Of a stretch of 41,787 nt of DNA, positions 22,122 to 31,097 are shown one piece after another. Source of the stretch: Slackia sp. ZJ119 (GTDB lineage: Bacteria; Actinomycetota; Coriobacteriia; Coriobacteriales; Eggerthellaceae); contig NZ_JAAKEN010000019.1 of assembly GCF_011039175.1 (NCBI RefSeq), forward strand, positions 1 through 41,787, written 5' to 3'. The notes under the pieces are model-generated. The model saw only the letters and a program-made list of their open reading frames with translations. It was not told the origin of the DNA and ran no database searches. Numbering within the stretch: the stretch's first letter is position 1; each line of letters opens with the position of its first letter. Both the position numbers and the translations under genes were made by a program.

Positions 22122-24053
22122 ATGGCCCGCATGTCTCAGCATCGCAGCGATCGCTCGCGCGAGAGTCGAACCTCTCGCGCGGGTTTCGGCTCTTCCGGCG
22201 GAAAAGCCCCGCGCGGCTCGTGGACGTCCCGGGACGGACGGGCGGCCCAGCGCGGCTACGCCCACGCCGCGCCCGCGCCCAACGACGGGTCCGTCCGCAT
22301 CGAGGTTCTGTTCGTCGTCTTTGTCGTCGTGGCCTTCGTTTTGCTGGGGCGCCTGCTGTTCGTGCAAGTCGTGTCGGCGCCTGCGCTGCAGGCCGAGGCT
22401 GCCGAGCAGCGCACGGAGGTCCGCGTGCTCGAGCCGCGCCGGGGTACCATCTACGACCGCAACGGCACGGTGCTGGCCATGTCGGTCGAGGCGACGACGG
22501 TGACCTGCGACCCCATCCAGGTTCGCAAAGGGTACGACGACGCCGTTGAGCGCGTGCGCAACGACGAGCAGGAAGAGCTGCTCTACGACATTCCCTACGT
22601 GGCCGAAGTTCTGCACGAATACCTGGGCGGCAAGGCGGACGACTATCTTGAGCAGCTGCAACAGGAAAGCCGGTACGCGCTCGTTGTCCGCAAGGCCGAC
22701 GAGGACAAGGCCCAGAAGCTGGAAGACCGTCTGAACGAGCTGGGAGTGGTGGGCTTTTACTTCGATTCCGACCCGCGCCGCGAATACCCCCACGGAGAAG
22801 TCGCCGGACAGCTCATTGGCGCCGTGGGGATGGAGACGGACGCAGACGGCAATCGCGAATACTACAAGGGCGTGTCGGGCCTGGAGCTTTGGTACGACGA
22901 AATCCTGTCCGGCAAGCCGGGAAGCGTGACCCGTGAAATCGGGCGCGACGGCACGATCATTCCAAGCGGCCGCAGCGAGGTGAAGCCGCCCGAAGACGGC
23001 CAGGACATCGTCGTGTCCATCGACTTGGAGCTGCAACAAAAAGTTGAGGACGTCCTGAAAAGCGGCGTGAAAGACCTTGACGGCAAGAGCGGCAGCGCCG
23101 TCGTGCTCGACGCGGCCACCGGCGAGATCTATGCGGCGGCGTCGCTTCCGCTGTTCGACCCGTCCGACCGCAGCGAGGTGAAGGAGGGCGCGACCGCGCT
23201 GAAATGCGTGAGCGACCTGTTCGAGCCGGGCTCCATCTTCAAGTCCGTCTCCACGATGGCCGTTCTGGAGACCGAAACGATGTCTCCCGACGACAAGCTG
23301 TTCTGCCCGGCCGTCATCGAGGCCGACGGCTACCAGATCTCCGACGCGCACGAGCGCGGCGACGCCACGTTCACGCTGCGCGAGATCCTCGACCAGTCGT
23401 CCAACGTCGGCATATCGTTGGCAGTGGAGAAGATGGGCTTCGACAAGCTCTACGACTCCATCATCAAGTACAACCTGCACGAGAAGACCGGCGTCGACTT
23501 CCCGGGCGAAGGCGAGGAAGGCACCGACGTTTTGGGCTGGCTGCCGCCGTTCAAGGACTGGGGCCGCATCGCCGGCTACAACATCAGCTTCGGCCAGGGC
23601 GTGTCGGTCACGCCGCTGCAGATGGCCCGCTTCTACGGCGCCATCGTCAACGACGGCGTGGAATGCACCCCGCACTTCCTCGTGTCCTACCCCCAAACGG
23701 GCGAAGTCAAGGAATACCCGTCCGAAGACGTGGTCGACAACAAAGAGGCCCTGCCGGTGATGACCGACATGCTGAAGACCGTCGTCACCGACGGCACGGG
23801 CAAGAGGGCCGCCATCGACGGCTACAGCGTGGCGGGCAAGACCTCCACGGCCGAAATCTACGACGAAGAGAACGGCGGCTACAAAGAAGGCGTCTACAAC
23901 CTGGCCTTTACCGGCTTTCTGGCCGACTCGTCGAGTTCGTTGGTATGTTTTGTGGGAGCGAACGAGGTTCCAGACGACGGCGTGGTCACTCCGCTGTTTA
24001 AGGATATAATGACTACCGCAATCGACCGTTTCAGGATTTCGCCGGAAGAATGA
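22122..24053 (+). CDS. ftsI: Septal class B penicillin-binding protein (FtsI/PBP3-like) with KTS box
   Basis: A 643-residue peptidoglycan D,D-transpeptidase acting with FtsW at the septum. It has a disordered Arg/Ser/Gly-rich cytoplasmic tail (1-55), a transmembrane helix (about 60-82), a PBP dimerisation/pedestal domain (RRGTIYDRNGTVLAMS at about 106-121) and a transpeptidase domain (about 295-635). Active-site motifs are S371-I-F-K374 (EPGSIFKS) and S426-S-N428 (DQSSNVG). The third box, almost always KTG, reads K573-T-S575 (VAGKTSTAEIY). The segment ISFGQGVSVTPLQM is normal. Start 22122 follows ftsL after 4 bp; an ATG at 22131 is also possible. The stop overlaps murE. No PASTA domain is present. 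Confidence 0.95.
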   Translation: MARMSQHRSDRSRESRTSRAGFGSSGGKAPRGSWTSRDGRAAQRGYAHAAPAPNDGSVRIEVLFVVFVVVAFVLLGRLLFVQVVSAPALQAEAAEQRTEVRVLEPRRGTIYDRNGTVLAMSVEATTVTCDPIQVRKGYDDAVERVRNDEQEELLYDIPYVAEVLHEYLGGKADDYLEQLQQESRYALVVRKADEDKAQKLEDRLNELGVVGFYFDSDPRREYPHGEVAGQLIGAVGMETDADGNREYYKGVSGLELWYDEILSGKPGSVTREIGRDGTIIPSGRSEVKPPEDGQDIVVSIDLELQQKVEDVLKSGVKDLDGKSGSAVVLDAATGEIYAAASLPLFDPSDRSEVKEGATALKCVSDLFEPGSIFKSVSTMAVLETETMSPDDKLFCPAVIEADGYQISDAHERGDATFTLREILDQSSNVGISLAVEKMGFDKLYDSIIKYNLHEKTGVDFPGEGEEGTDVLGWLPPFKDWGRIAGYNISFGQGVSVTPLQMARFYGAIVNDGVECTPHFLVSYPQTGEVKEYPSEDVVDNKEALPVMTDMLKTVVTDGTGKRAAIDGYSVAGKTSTAEIYDEENGGYKEGVYNLAFTGFLADSSSSLVCFVGANEVPDDGVVTPLFKDIMTTAIDRFRISPEE

Positions 24054-25558
24054 GGGACCGTATGGCTCAGACCTGCAAAGAACTGTTCGAGGGTGTGGAA
24101 TGCACCGTCCTTGGCAACCCCGATGACCAGGTCACAGGCCTCGCCTACCGAAGCGACGCCGTCAAGCCGGGAGATGCGTTCTTCTGCATCGTCGGGCTTT
24201 CGACCGACGGCCACTCGTTCGCGCAAGACGCCATCGACCGCGGCGCGAAGGTGCTCGTGGTGGAGCGCAAGGTGTATCTGGCCGACGCCACCGACGTGAC
24301 CGAAGTGGTGGTGAAGGACTCGCGCAAGGCCATGGCCCGCGCGTCGGCGAACTTCTACCGCCATCCGTCGCGAGCGTTCGACCTCGTGGGCGTCACCGGC
24401 ACCAACGGCAAGACCACGACCACCTATTTGGTGGAATCGATCGTCCGCGAAGCCGGCAAGCGCACCGGCGTCATCGGCACGGTGGGCGTGCGCATCGGGG
24501 ACGCGGCTCAAAAGTCGTCGCACACCACGCCGGAATCGCCCGACCTGCAGCGCATGTTCTCCGACATGCGCGACGCGCACGTCGACGTGGTGGCCATGGA
24601 GGTCAGCTCGCACGCGCTCGACCTGCTGCGCACGTGGGGCGCCGATTTCGCCGTCACGGCGTTCACGAACCTCACGCAGGACCACTTGGACTACCACCAC
24701 ACCTTCGAGGCCTATTTCGAGGCGAAGGCGAAGCTGTTCAGCAAAGACTACCCGGCAAAGCGCGTCATCTGCATCGACGACGCCTGGGGCCGCGAGCTTC
24801 TGCGCCGCTGCAGCGCTGCGGAAGAAGCCGTCATCTCGACCGGGTTCGCCCAAGACGCGCAGATCCGGCCGGTCGAAGTCGACTACGGCCTGGGTTCGAC
24901 GACCGTCACGCTCGACGTGCGCGGTGCCCGCCACACGTTCACCTATCCGCTCGTCGGCGCGTTCAACGTCGAAAACGTCATGACCGCGTTCGGCATCGGG
25001 CTGCAGCTGGGCTTTTCCGCCAGCGACATCATCGACGCGCTGTCGGGGGCGGCCCAGGTGCCCGGGCGGCTGGAGCGGGTCGCAGGGCCTGCCGAGGCCG
25101 GCATCGGGGTGTATGTGGACTACGCGCACACGCCCGACGCGCTGAAGAAGGCCGTCGATTCCATCCGCGACCTCACGAGCGGCCGCACCATCTGCGTGTT
25201 CGGCTGCGGTGGCGACCGCGACGCCACGAAGCGCCCGATCATGGGCGGCGCGGCGCTCGATGCGGACTACGTCATCGTCACCTCTGACAACCCGCGCACC
25301 GAAGACGCGCTGGCCATCATCGACGACATCCTCGTCGGCATGGTCCCCGGCGAGGGGCGCTACGAAGTGGAGCCCGACCGCCGACGCGCCATCGAACGCG
25401 CCTTGCGCATCGCGCGTCCGGGAGACGCCGTGCTCATCGCCGGCAAGGGCCATGAAGACTACCAGATCATCGGCACCGAGGTGCATCCCTTCGACGACCG
25501 CATCGTGGCGGCGCAGGAATGGGAGCGCATCGCGGAGTCGGCGTGCGAGGAGGCGTGA
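24050..25558 (+). CDS. murE: UDP-MurNAc-L-Ala-D-Glu:diamino acid ligase MurE
   Basis: A 502-residue ATP-dependent ligase adding the third stem-peptide residue. It has an N-terminal UDP-MurNAc-binding domain (to about 110), a central ATPase domain with the GTNGKTTT P-loop (117-124), and a C-terminal domain with TSDNPRTED. The DNPR motif (413-416) is the signature of enzymes selecting meso-diaminopimelate; lysine-type enzymes have a different residue there. The wall is therefore predicted to contain meso-DAP, which is an inference from the motif. The start overlaps the ftsI stop (ATGA). An in-frame ATG at 24062 with GAGGGA upstream is a reasonable alternative. Confidence 0.96.
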   Translation: MRDRMAQTCKELFEGVECTVLGNPDDQVTGLAYRSDAVKPGDAFFCIVGLSTDGHSFAQDAIDRGAKVLVVERKVYLADATDVTEVVVKDSRKAMARASANFYRHPSRAFDLVGVTGTNGKTTTTYLVESIVREAGKRTGVIGTVGVRIGDAAQKSSHTTPESPDLQRMFSDMRDAHVDVVAMEVSSHALDLLRTWGADFAVTAFTNLTQDHLDYHHTFEAYFEAKAKLFSKDYPAKRVICIDDAWGRELLRRCSAAEEAVISTGFAQDAQIRPVEVDYGLGSTTVTLDVRGARHTFTYPLVGAFNVENVMTAFGIGLQLGFSASDIIDALSGAAQVPGRLERVAGPAEAGIGVYVDYAHTPDALKKAVDSIRDLTSGRTICVFGCGGDRDATKRPIMGGAALDADYVIVTSDNPRTEDALAIIDDILVGMVPGEGRYEVEPDRRRAIERALRIARPGDAVLIAGKGHEDYQIIGTEVHPFDDRIVAAQEWERIAESACEEA

Positions 25559-25563
25559 CGCCC

Positions 25564-27150
25564 ATGCGCATGAGCCTCAAACAGATCCACGAATGCACCG
25601 GCGCCACGACGGTGGTCGAGCCGCTTGACGCCCGCGCCTTGGCGACGGGCGTTTCGTGGGATTCGCGCGACGTGGCTGCAGGCGACGTGTACGTGGCCCT
25701 GCCGGGCGAGCGCGTCGACGGGCACGACTTCGTGGTCGACGCCCTGAACGCCCACGCCGTCGCCGCCCTCGTCATGCAGCCGCTCGGCGCCGACGTGCGC
25801 CTGCTGGCCCGCGAAATGGGCGCTGCGGTGTTCGAGGTGCCCGACACGGCGCACGCGCTCGTCGACATGGCGCGTTTTTGGCGCACGCAGCTGCACGGAC
25901 GGGTCGTGGCGGTGACGGGATCGACCGGCAAGACCACCACGAAAAACCTCGTGCGCGACGTGGCGGCCGCCCGCTATTCGGTCGTCGCTACCCAAGGCAA
26001 CCAGAACAACGAGCTGGGCGTTCCCAAGACCATCCTTTCGGCGCAAGTCGATACCGACGTCGTCGTCGTGGAGATGGGCATGCGGGGCGCGGGGCAGATC
26101 GCCGATCTGTGCTCGTTCGTGCGCCCCGACTGGGGGGTCGTGGTCAACGTGGGCGAAAGCCACATCGAGCTTTTGGGCTCGCGCGAGGCCATCGCCCGGG
26201 CGAAGGCCGAGCTTTTGTGCGCCCTTCCGGAAGGGCGCGGCCGCGCCTTCGTCAACGGCGACGACGACTTCGCGGCCTTCATGGCCGAACACGCCCACCT
26301 GGACGTTCGCTGCGTCGAGACCGTCGTGTTCGACGGATCCGGCGAATCTGCCGGCGATCCGGCGAAGTATTCCTTCGTGAAGCCCGAAGTGGCCACTCGC
26401 GTGTGGGCCGACGACGTGACGCTCGACGCCCAAGGCCGGCCCGTGTTCACGGCGCACGCCTGGGGCTTTTTGCCGACGGGCGATCCGGCCGCCGCCGACG
26501 CACAGGCGAGCCTTGAGCAGTCCTACGTGGACGGCGAGGATTTGAGCCCCGACGAAGAAGGCTATCTGAGCGCCGAGTTCCAAGAAGAGACCGCCCGCTG
26601 CACGCTTGCGCTGCGCGGCGCCCACAACGTGGCGAACGCGTGCGCGGCGCTGGCCGTGGGGCGCTCGCTCGGCATCCCGCTCAAGGAGTGCGCCGCCGCT
26701 TTGGCCGCGTCGCTTCCCGAGGCCGGCCGCATGGAAGTCGTGGCTGCCCGCGGCGGCTTCTCCATCGTCAACGACGCCTACAACGCCAACCCCGATTCCA
26801 TGAAGGCGTCGCTCGCGGCGTTCTGTGCGCTTGCGGTGCCGGGCCGCCATGTGGCCGTGCTCGGCGACATGGGCGAGCTGGGCGACTACGAGCAGGCCTG
26901 CCATGAAGGCGTCGGCCGCGCCGCCGCCCGCCAGCCGCTCGACCGCCTCGTGTGCGTAGGGAAGCGGGCCCGCTGGATCGCGGCGGCCGCCGAAGCGGAG
27001 GGCATGGACCCTGACCGCATCGTCGCCGTCGACGCGCTTTCCGAAGTCATCGGCGATTTGGACGTGTTTCTGGAACCGGGAGACGCCGTGTTGGTGAAGG
27101 CTTCGCACTTCATGGGCCTCGACCGCGTCGTGGAAGGACTGAAGAACTGA
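25564..27150 (+). CDS. murF: UDP-MurNAc-tripeptide:D-Ala-D-Ala ligase MurF
   Basis: A 528-residue ligase attaching D-Ala-D-Ala to the UDP-MurNAc-tripeptide. An N-terminal domain contains SWDSRDVAAGDVYVALPGERVDGHDF. The P-loop is GSTGKTTTK (119-127), followed by TQGNQNNELGVPKTIL and the C-terminal NDAYNANPDSMKASL and LGDMGELG motifs. It is some 70 residues longer than typical enzymes (about 455 aa). Much of the extra is an acidic loop at about 300-342, rich in Asp/Glu/Ala, placed just before the conserved GAHNVANACAAL. ATG 25564 is used because AGGAGG (25548-25553) is 10 nt away; the GTG at 25555 is too close. The stop overlaps the mraY start by 1 nt (TGATG). Confidence 0.96.
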   Translation: MRMSLKQIHECTGATTVVEPLDARALATGVSWDSRDVAAGDVYVALPGERVDGHDFVVDALNAHAVAALVMQPLGADVRLLAREMGAAVFEVPDTAHALVDMARFWRTQLHGRVVAVTGSTGKTTTKNLVRDVAAARYSVVATQGNQNNELGVPKTILSAQVDTDVVVVEMGMRGAGQIADLCSFVRPDWGVVVNVGESHIELLGSREAIARAKAELLCALPEGRGRAFVNGDDDFAAFMAEHAHLDVRCVETVVFDGSGESAGDPAKYSFVKPEVATRVWADDVTLDAQGRPVFTAHAWGFLPTGDPAAADAQASLEQSYVDGEDLSPDEEGYLSAEFQEETARCTLALRGAHNVANACAALAVGRSLGIPLKECAAALAASLPEAGRMEVVAARGGFSIVNDAYNANPDSMKASLAAFCALAVPGRHVAVLGDMGELGDYEQACHEGVGRAAARQPLDRLVCVGKRARWIAAAAEAEGMDPDRIVAVDALSEVIGDLDVFLEPGDAVLVKASHFMGLDRVVEGLKN

Positions 27151-28199
27151 TGCCCGCCGTTTTCGTCCAATATCCGACGTTTCTCGTGTTCGTCGCCTTT
27201 ACGTTGACCGTAGTGCTCACCATTTTGCTCATGCCGCTGTGGATCAAGTTCTTGCGGACGAGTCACATCGGCCAGCAGGTTCGCGCCGACGGCCCTGAAA
27301 GCCACCTGGTGAAACAGGGCACGCCGACGATGGGCGGCGTCATCATGCTGCTTGCCGTCATCGTGTGCGCACTCGTGGTGGGGCGTGCCAGCAGCGACAT
27401 CTACGTGCTTTTGGGCGCCACCATCTTGACCGGTGCGCTGGGACTGGTGGACGACGCCTCGAAGGTCATCAAGGAACGCTCGCTCGGCCTGACGCCCAAG
27501 GCGAAGCTCGTGGGGCAGTTTGCCATCGCCACGGTGTTCTGCCTGGTGGCCGTCAACGCCCTGCACGTGGCGCCGACGGTGGAGATACCGTTCGTCTGCA
27601 CGCTTGACCTGGGCGTTTGGACGACGACCGTGCCGGTTGCGGGCGGCGTCTCCATCCCATGGCTGTATCTGGCGTTCGTCGACGTGCTGCTCGTGGGGCT
27701 TTGCAACGCCGTGAACCTCACCGACGGGCTCGACGGCCTGGCGGCCGGCACGGTCATGGTCGTCATGCTCGTCATGGCCGCCATCGCGTACCGTTCCGAC
27801 ATGCTGGGGCCGGCCATCTTCGCCTCGGCGCTCGCGGGCGCCTGTGTCGGGTTTCTGTGGTTCAACTCCTTCCCGGCCGACATCTTCATGGGCGACACCG
27901 GATCGCTTGCGCTCGGCATGGCGCTCGGGTGCTTGGCGGTGCTCACGAAGACCGAGTTCGTGGTGCTCATCATCGGCGGGCTGTTCGTGGCCGAGGCGCT
28001 GTCGGTCATGATCCAGGTCTTCTACTATAAAAAGACGAAGAAGCGCATCTTCTTGATGGCGCCTCTGCATCACCATTTCGAGAAGAAGGGGTGGAGCGAA
28101 ACGAAGGTGGTCGTGCGGTTCTGGATCATCTCCGGCGTGCTGGCGGCCCTCGGCTTTTCGCTGCACTTCGCCCAGACGTTGTTGTTAGGAGTCGTATGA
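27150..28199 (+). CDS. mraY: Phospho-MurNAc-pentapeptide transferase MraY
   Basis: A 349-residue polytopic membrane enzyme that transfers phospho-MurNAc-pentapeptide to undecaprenyl phosphate, making lipid I. About ten hydrophobic helices are visible. Family motifs are GTPTMGG near residue 51, the catalytic aspartates in LGLVDDASKV (about 92-101), NLTDGLDGLAAG, GDTGSLALGMALG, and the C-terminal MAPLHHHFEKKGWSE. The length is standard. Translation is probably coupled to murF (1-nt overlap) and to murD (4-nt overlap). Confidence 0.97.
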   Translation: MPAVFVQYPTFLVFVAFTLTVVLTILLMPLWIKFLRTSHIGQQVRADGPESHLVKQGTPTMGGVIMLLAVIVCALVVGRASSDIYVLLGATILTGALGLVDDASKVIKERSLGLTPKAKLVGQFAIATVFCLVAVNALHVAPTVEIPFVCTLDLGVWTTTVPVAGGVSIPWLYLAFVDVLLVGLCNAVNLTDGLDGLAAGTVMVVMLVMAAIAYRSDMLGPAIFASALAGACVGFLWFNSFPADIFMGDTGSLALGMALGCLAVLTKTEFVVLIIGGLFVAEALSVMIQVFYYKKTKKRIFLMAPLHHHFEKKGWSETKVVVRFWIISGVLAALGFSLHFAQTLLLGVV

Positions 28200-29731
28200 A
28201 TGTGACGGAACATGCCGCCCTGACAAACGAAACCGCCGACGCGCCGAACCATGTGGGGCGCGTCTTGGTCTTGGGGCTGGGGAAGAGCGGGCAGGCCGCC
28301 TGCCGGTATCTGCAGAAGCTCGTCGGCGGGCGCGTGGACGCGCTTGCGGTTGCGGCCGGCGCCGACACGCCGGCGGCCCGCGCGTTCGTGGAAGGGCTTG
28401 GCGCGGGCGTGGCGGTCGCGTTCGGCGACGGCGGCGTGCGCGAGCTGGCGGAAGCCGCCGGCGCCGACCCGGACGGCCGTGCGTTCGACCTGTGCGTGGC
28501 CAGTCCCGGCATTCCGCCGCACGCGGACCTGTACCGCGACGCGCTTGCCTGCTCGGCCGAAGTGGTGTCCGAGCTGGAGCTTGCCTGGCGCGAAAGCGGC
28601 CCGGACGCGCGGTGGGCCGTGGTGACGGGTACGAACGGCAAGACGACGGTCACGTCTTTGCTTGCGCATCTGCTCGCCGACGAGCAAGGCGGCGTGGCGG
28701 CGGTCGGCAACATCGGCGAGCCTGCCATCGAGGCCGTCGCGTCGGGGGCGGTGCGCACGTACGTGGCCGAGGCGTCGTCGTACCAGCTGGCGTCGTCGCC
28801 GCGTCTCGTGCCCGACGTGGCCGTGGTGCTGGGCATCACGCCGGACCACCTGTCGTGGCACGGCGGGTTTGATCATTATGCGGAAGCGAAGCTGGCCCTC
28901 GTGGAGCGCATGCGGCTTGCCGGGCGGGGCGCGGCCGTGCTCGACGCCACGAACGACGTCGTGCGCGGCGAGGTGCGCCGCCTGCGTGCGCTGCCGCCAA
29001 AAGGCGGCTTTTCCGTCGTGCCCGTCGGCACCGCCGACGGGCTTGCCAGCGACATGCGCACCCGCTGCGGCAGCGAGAACGCCGCCTTCTTGGACGCGGA
29101 CGGCCTGCTTGTGGTGGGCTTCGGCTCCGACGACACGACGCTTGGCCCTGCGTCTGCGCTGCGCATCGCCGGCGAGCACAACGCCTTGAACGCCCTGGCG
29201 GCCGCTGCGGCGGCGCTCGTCCTCGGCGTGGAGGCGGCCGACGTCGCCGCGCGGCTCGCCACGTTCGCGCCGCTCGAGCACCGCATAGAGCCGTGCGGCT
29301 GCGTCGCCGGCGTGGCCTGCTACAACGATTCCAAGGCCACCAACGTCGACGCGACGCTCAAGGCCTTCGCCGCGTTTCCGGCGTCTCCCCTCGTGGTGCT
29401 GCTCGGCGGCCGCGACAAAGGCACCGACCTGGCGCCTTTGGTGGCTGCCGCGGCCGCGCACGCCAAGGCCGTCGTCGTGTACGGCGAGGCCCGCTTCCGC
29501 TTCGCCCAGGCGTTCGGCCTGGCCTTCGACGAAGGGGCGGGCTGCCCCTACGTGATGGCCGACGATTTGCGCGAGGCGTTTTCCGAAGGGATGGCGCTGT
29601 GCGACCCGGGCGACGTGCTGCTGCTGTCGCCGGCGTGCGCCTCCTTCGACGAATTCTCCTGCTTTGAAGAGCGCGGGGACGTGTTCAAGGCGCTCGTGGC
29701 CGCGCGTGCGGCCACGACGGGGGAGGCGTGA
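28196..29731 (+). CDS. murD: UDP-MurNAc-L-Ala:D-Glu ligase MurD
   Basis: A 511-residue ligase adding D-Glu to UDP-MurNAc-L-Ala. The N-terminal domain opens with VLVLGLGKSGQAACR. The P-loop is VTGTNGKTTVTSL; VGNIGEPA and LSWHGGFDHYAEAK follow. The third-domain motifs are YNDSKATNVDAT and LLGGRDKGTDLAPL. It is somewhat longer than the usual 440-460 aa, with Ala/Asp-rich stretches in the N-terminal domain. The ATG overlaps the mraY stop (ATGA) and is preceded by TAGGAG. Its stop is 5 bp before the preferred ftsW start. Confidence 0.96.
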   Translation: MNVTEHAALTNETADAPNHVGRVLVLGLGKSGQAACRYLQKLVGGRVDALAVAAGADTPAARAFVEGLGAGVAVAFGDGGVRELAEAAGADPDGRAFDLCVASPGIPPHADLYRDALACSAEVVSELELAWRESGPDARWAVVTGTNGKTTVTSLLAHLLADEQGGVAAVGNIGEPAIEAVASGAVRTYVAEASSYQLASSPRLVPDVAVVLGITPDHLSWHGGFDHYAEAKLALVERMRLAGRGAAVLDATNDVVRGEVRRLRALPPKGGFSVVPVGTADGLASDMRTRCGSENAAFLDADGLLVVGFGSDDTTLGPASALRIAGEHNALNALAAAAAALVLGVEAADVAARLATFAPLEHRIEPCGCVAGVACYNDSKATNVDATLKAFAAFPASPLVVLLGGRDKGTDLAPLVAAAAAHAKAVVVYGEARFRFAQAFGLAFDEGAGCPYVMADDLREAFSEGMALCDPGDVLLLSPACASFDEFSCFEERGDVFKALVAARAATTGEA

Positions 29732-29736
29732 GTCCC

Positions 29737-31095
29737 ATGGCGCGAAGACTGACGATTTCCGGGGACGAGAACCCGGCCGTTCTGCAAGCGGTCGTCGCCG
29801 TCTGTGCGGCCCTTCTTATGCTTATCGGATTGGTCATGATTTATTCGACCGGCTCCATCGAGGCCATCTCGCTGGACTGGTCCCCTGAGAAGTACTTCCT
29901 CAACCAGCTCGTCTTCGCCGCCATAGGAACGGCGCTCGCGTTTGCCCTGTGGGCCTTCGTGCCGTATCGCGTGTGGAACACGCGGCTCATCTACGTGGGG
30001 ATTTTTGTCGTGTGGCTGTGCTTTATCGGCGTGGCGCTGACCGGCGAGGGCATCTTGGGCGCCCGGCGCTGGCTCGACATCGGGCCGTTCCGCTTCCAGC
30101 CGTCCGAATTCGCCAAGATCGCCTTCGTCATGGCGACGGCCTATCTTGTGTGCCGCTATCGGGACGGGTCGCTGTCGCTGGCAAAGGTCGCGCTCGGTGC
30201 GGCCCTGTGCGTGGCGGCTCCGTTGGCCATGCTGCTCGTCACGCAGTCCGATCTCGGAACGACGATCATTTGCGTGGTGGGGATCGGGGTCGCGCTTCTG
30301 TTCGGCGGCGTTCCCCTCAGGTGGCTGTTCGGCGGGGCGGGCGTGATCGGGGCGCTCGGCGCCGTGGCCGTTCTTGCGACGCCGTACCGGCGCGCGCGCC
30401 TGCTCCAGACGTTCGGCCTGATGCAGGGCGATGCGGGGGACGGGGCTGCTTCCTATCAGCTCACCCAGTCGCTCTACACCTTCGCCGACGGCGGCCTGTT
30501 CGGCGTGGGGCTGGGAAACTCGAAGGGGAAGTTCCAGTACCTTCCCGAGGCCGAGACCGACTTCATCTTCTCCATCGTCGGCGAAGAGCTGGGATTCGCA
30601 GGCGCCCTCGTCGTCATCGTGCTGTTCCTGCTCATTTTGGCGTGCGCCCTCAAAATAGCGGCGTCTTGCCCCGACCCGTTCGGCAAGATGCTTGCCGGAG
30701 GGTGCGCCGCCATGCTCGTGTTCCAGGCGTTTCTGAACATCGCCTGCGTGATCGGCCTTATTCCCACCACGGGCAAGCCGCTGCCGTTTTTGTCTTACGG
30801 AGGCTCGTCGCTGATGTCAAGCCTCGTTGTCATCGGGATCATCTTGTCGGTTGCGAAGGGCAGCGCGGCGCCCGACGTGCATCGCGAGCGCCAGCAGAAC
30901 TTGCGGGTCGTCAGCCACGGCGAGCCCTACGTGCCGCCCCGTTCGCACCGCCATGTTTCTGACCAGGGCTTTTCGACGTCCTTCGGGCATACGGCGGCCC
31001 GCACGACCGGACGCTACGCCGCATCCGCCCGGCCCGCCTCGGCCAGGCGGGGGGCGCCCGGCGCACAGCGGTCCTACGGACGATCAAGGAGGTAG
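29737..31095 (+). CDS. ftsW: Septal peptidoglycan glycosyltransferase FtsW
   Basis: A 452-residue SEDS-family polymerase that links lipid II disaccharides at the septum with FtsI. Ten or so membrane helices are visible between about 17 and 385. Family motifs are GARRWLDIGPFRFQPSEFAK, TQSDLGTTI, the segment EAETDFIFSIVGEELG containing the aspartate shown to be essential in SEDS proteins, and LPFLSYGGSSL near the last helices. The C-terminal 75 residues are a cytoplasmic Arg/Ser/Ala-rich disordered tail, longer than in most FtsW. ATG 29737 is preferred since GGGGAGG (29720-29726) is 10 nt away; a GTG at 29728 overlapping murD is only 1 nt away. Confidence 0.95.
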   Translation: MARRLTISGDENPAVLQAVVAVCAALLMLIGLVMIYSTGSIEAISLDWSPEKYFLNQLVFAAIGTALAFALWAFVPYRVWNTRLIYVGIFVVWLCFIGVALTGEGILGARRWLDIGPFRFQPSEFAKIAFVMATAYLVCRYRDGSLSLAKVALGAALCVAAPLAMLLVTQSDLGTTIICVVGIGVALLFGGVPLRWLFGGAGVIGALGAVAVLATPYRRARLLQTFGLMQGDAGDGAASYQLTQSLYTFADGGLFGVGLGNSKGKFQYLPEAETDFIFSIVGEELGFAGALVVIVLFLLILACALKIAASCPDPFGKMLAGGCAAMLVFQAFLNIACVIGLIPTTGKPLPFLSYGGSSLMSSLVVIGIILSVAKGSAAPDVHRERQQNLRVVSHGEPYVPPRSHRHVSDQGFSTSFGHTAARTTGRYAASARPASARRGAPGAQRSYGRSRR

Positions 31096-31097
31096 CC

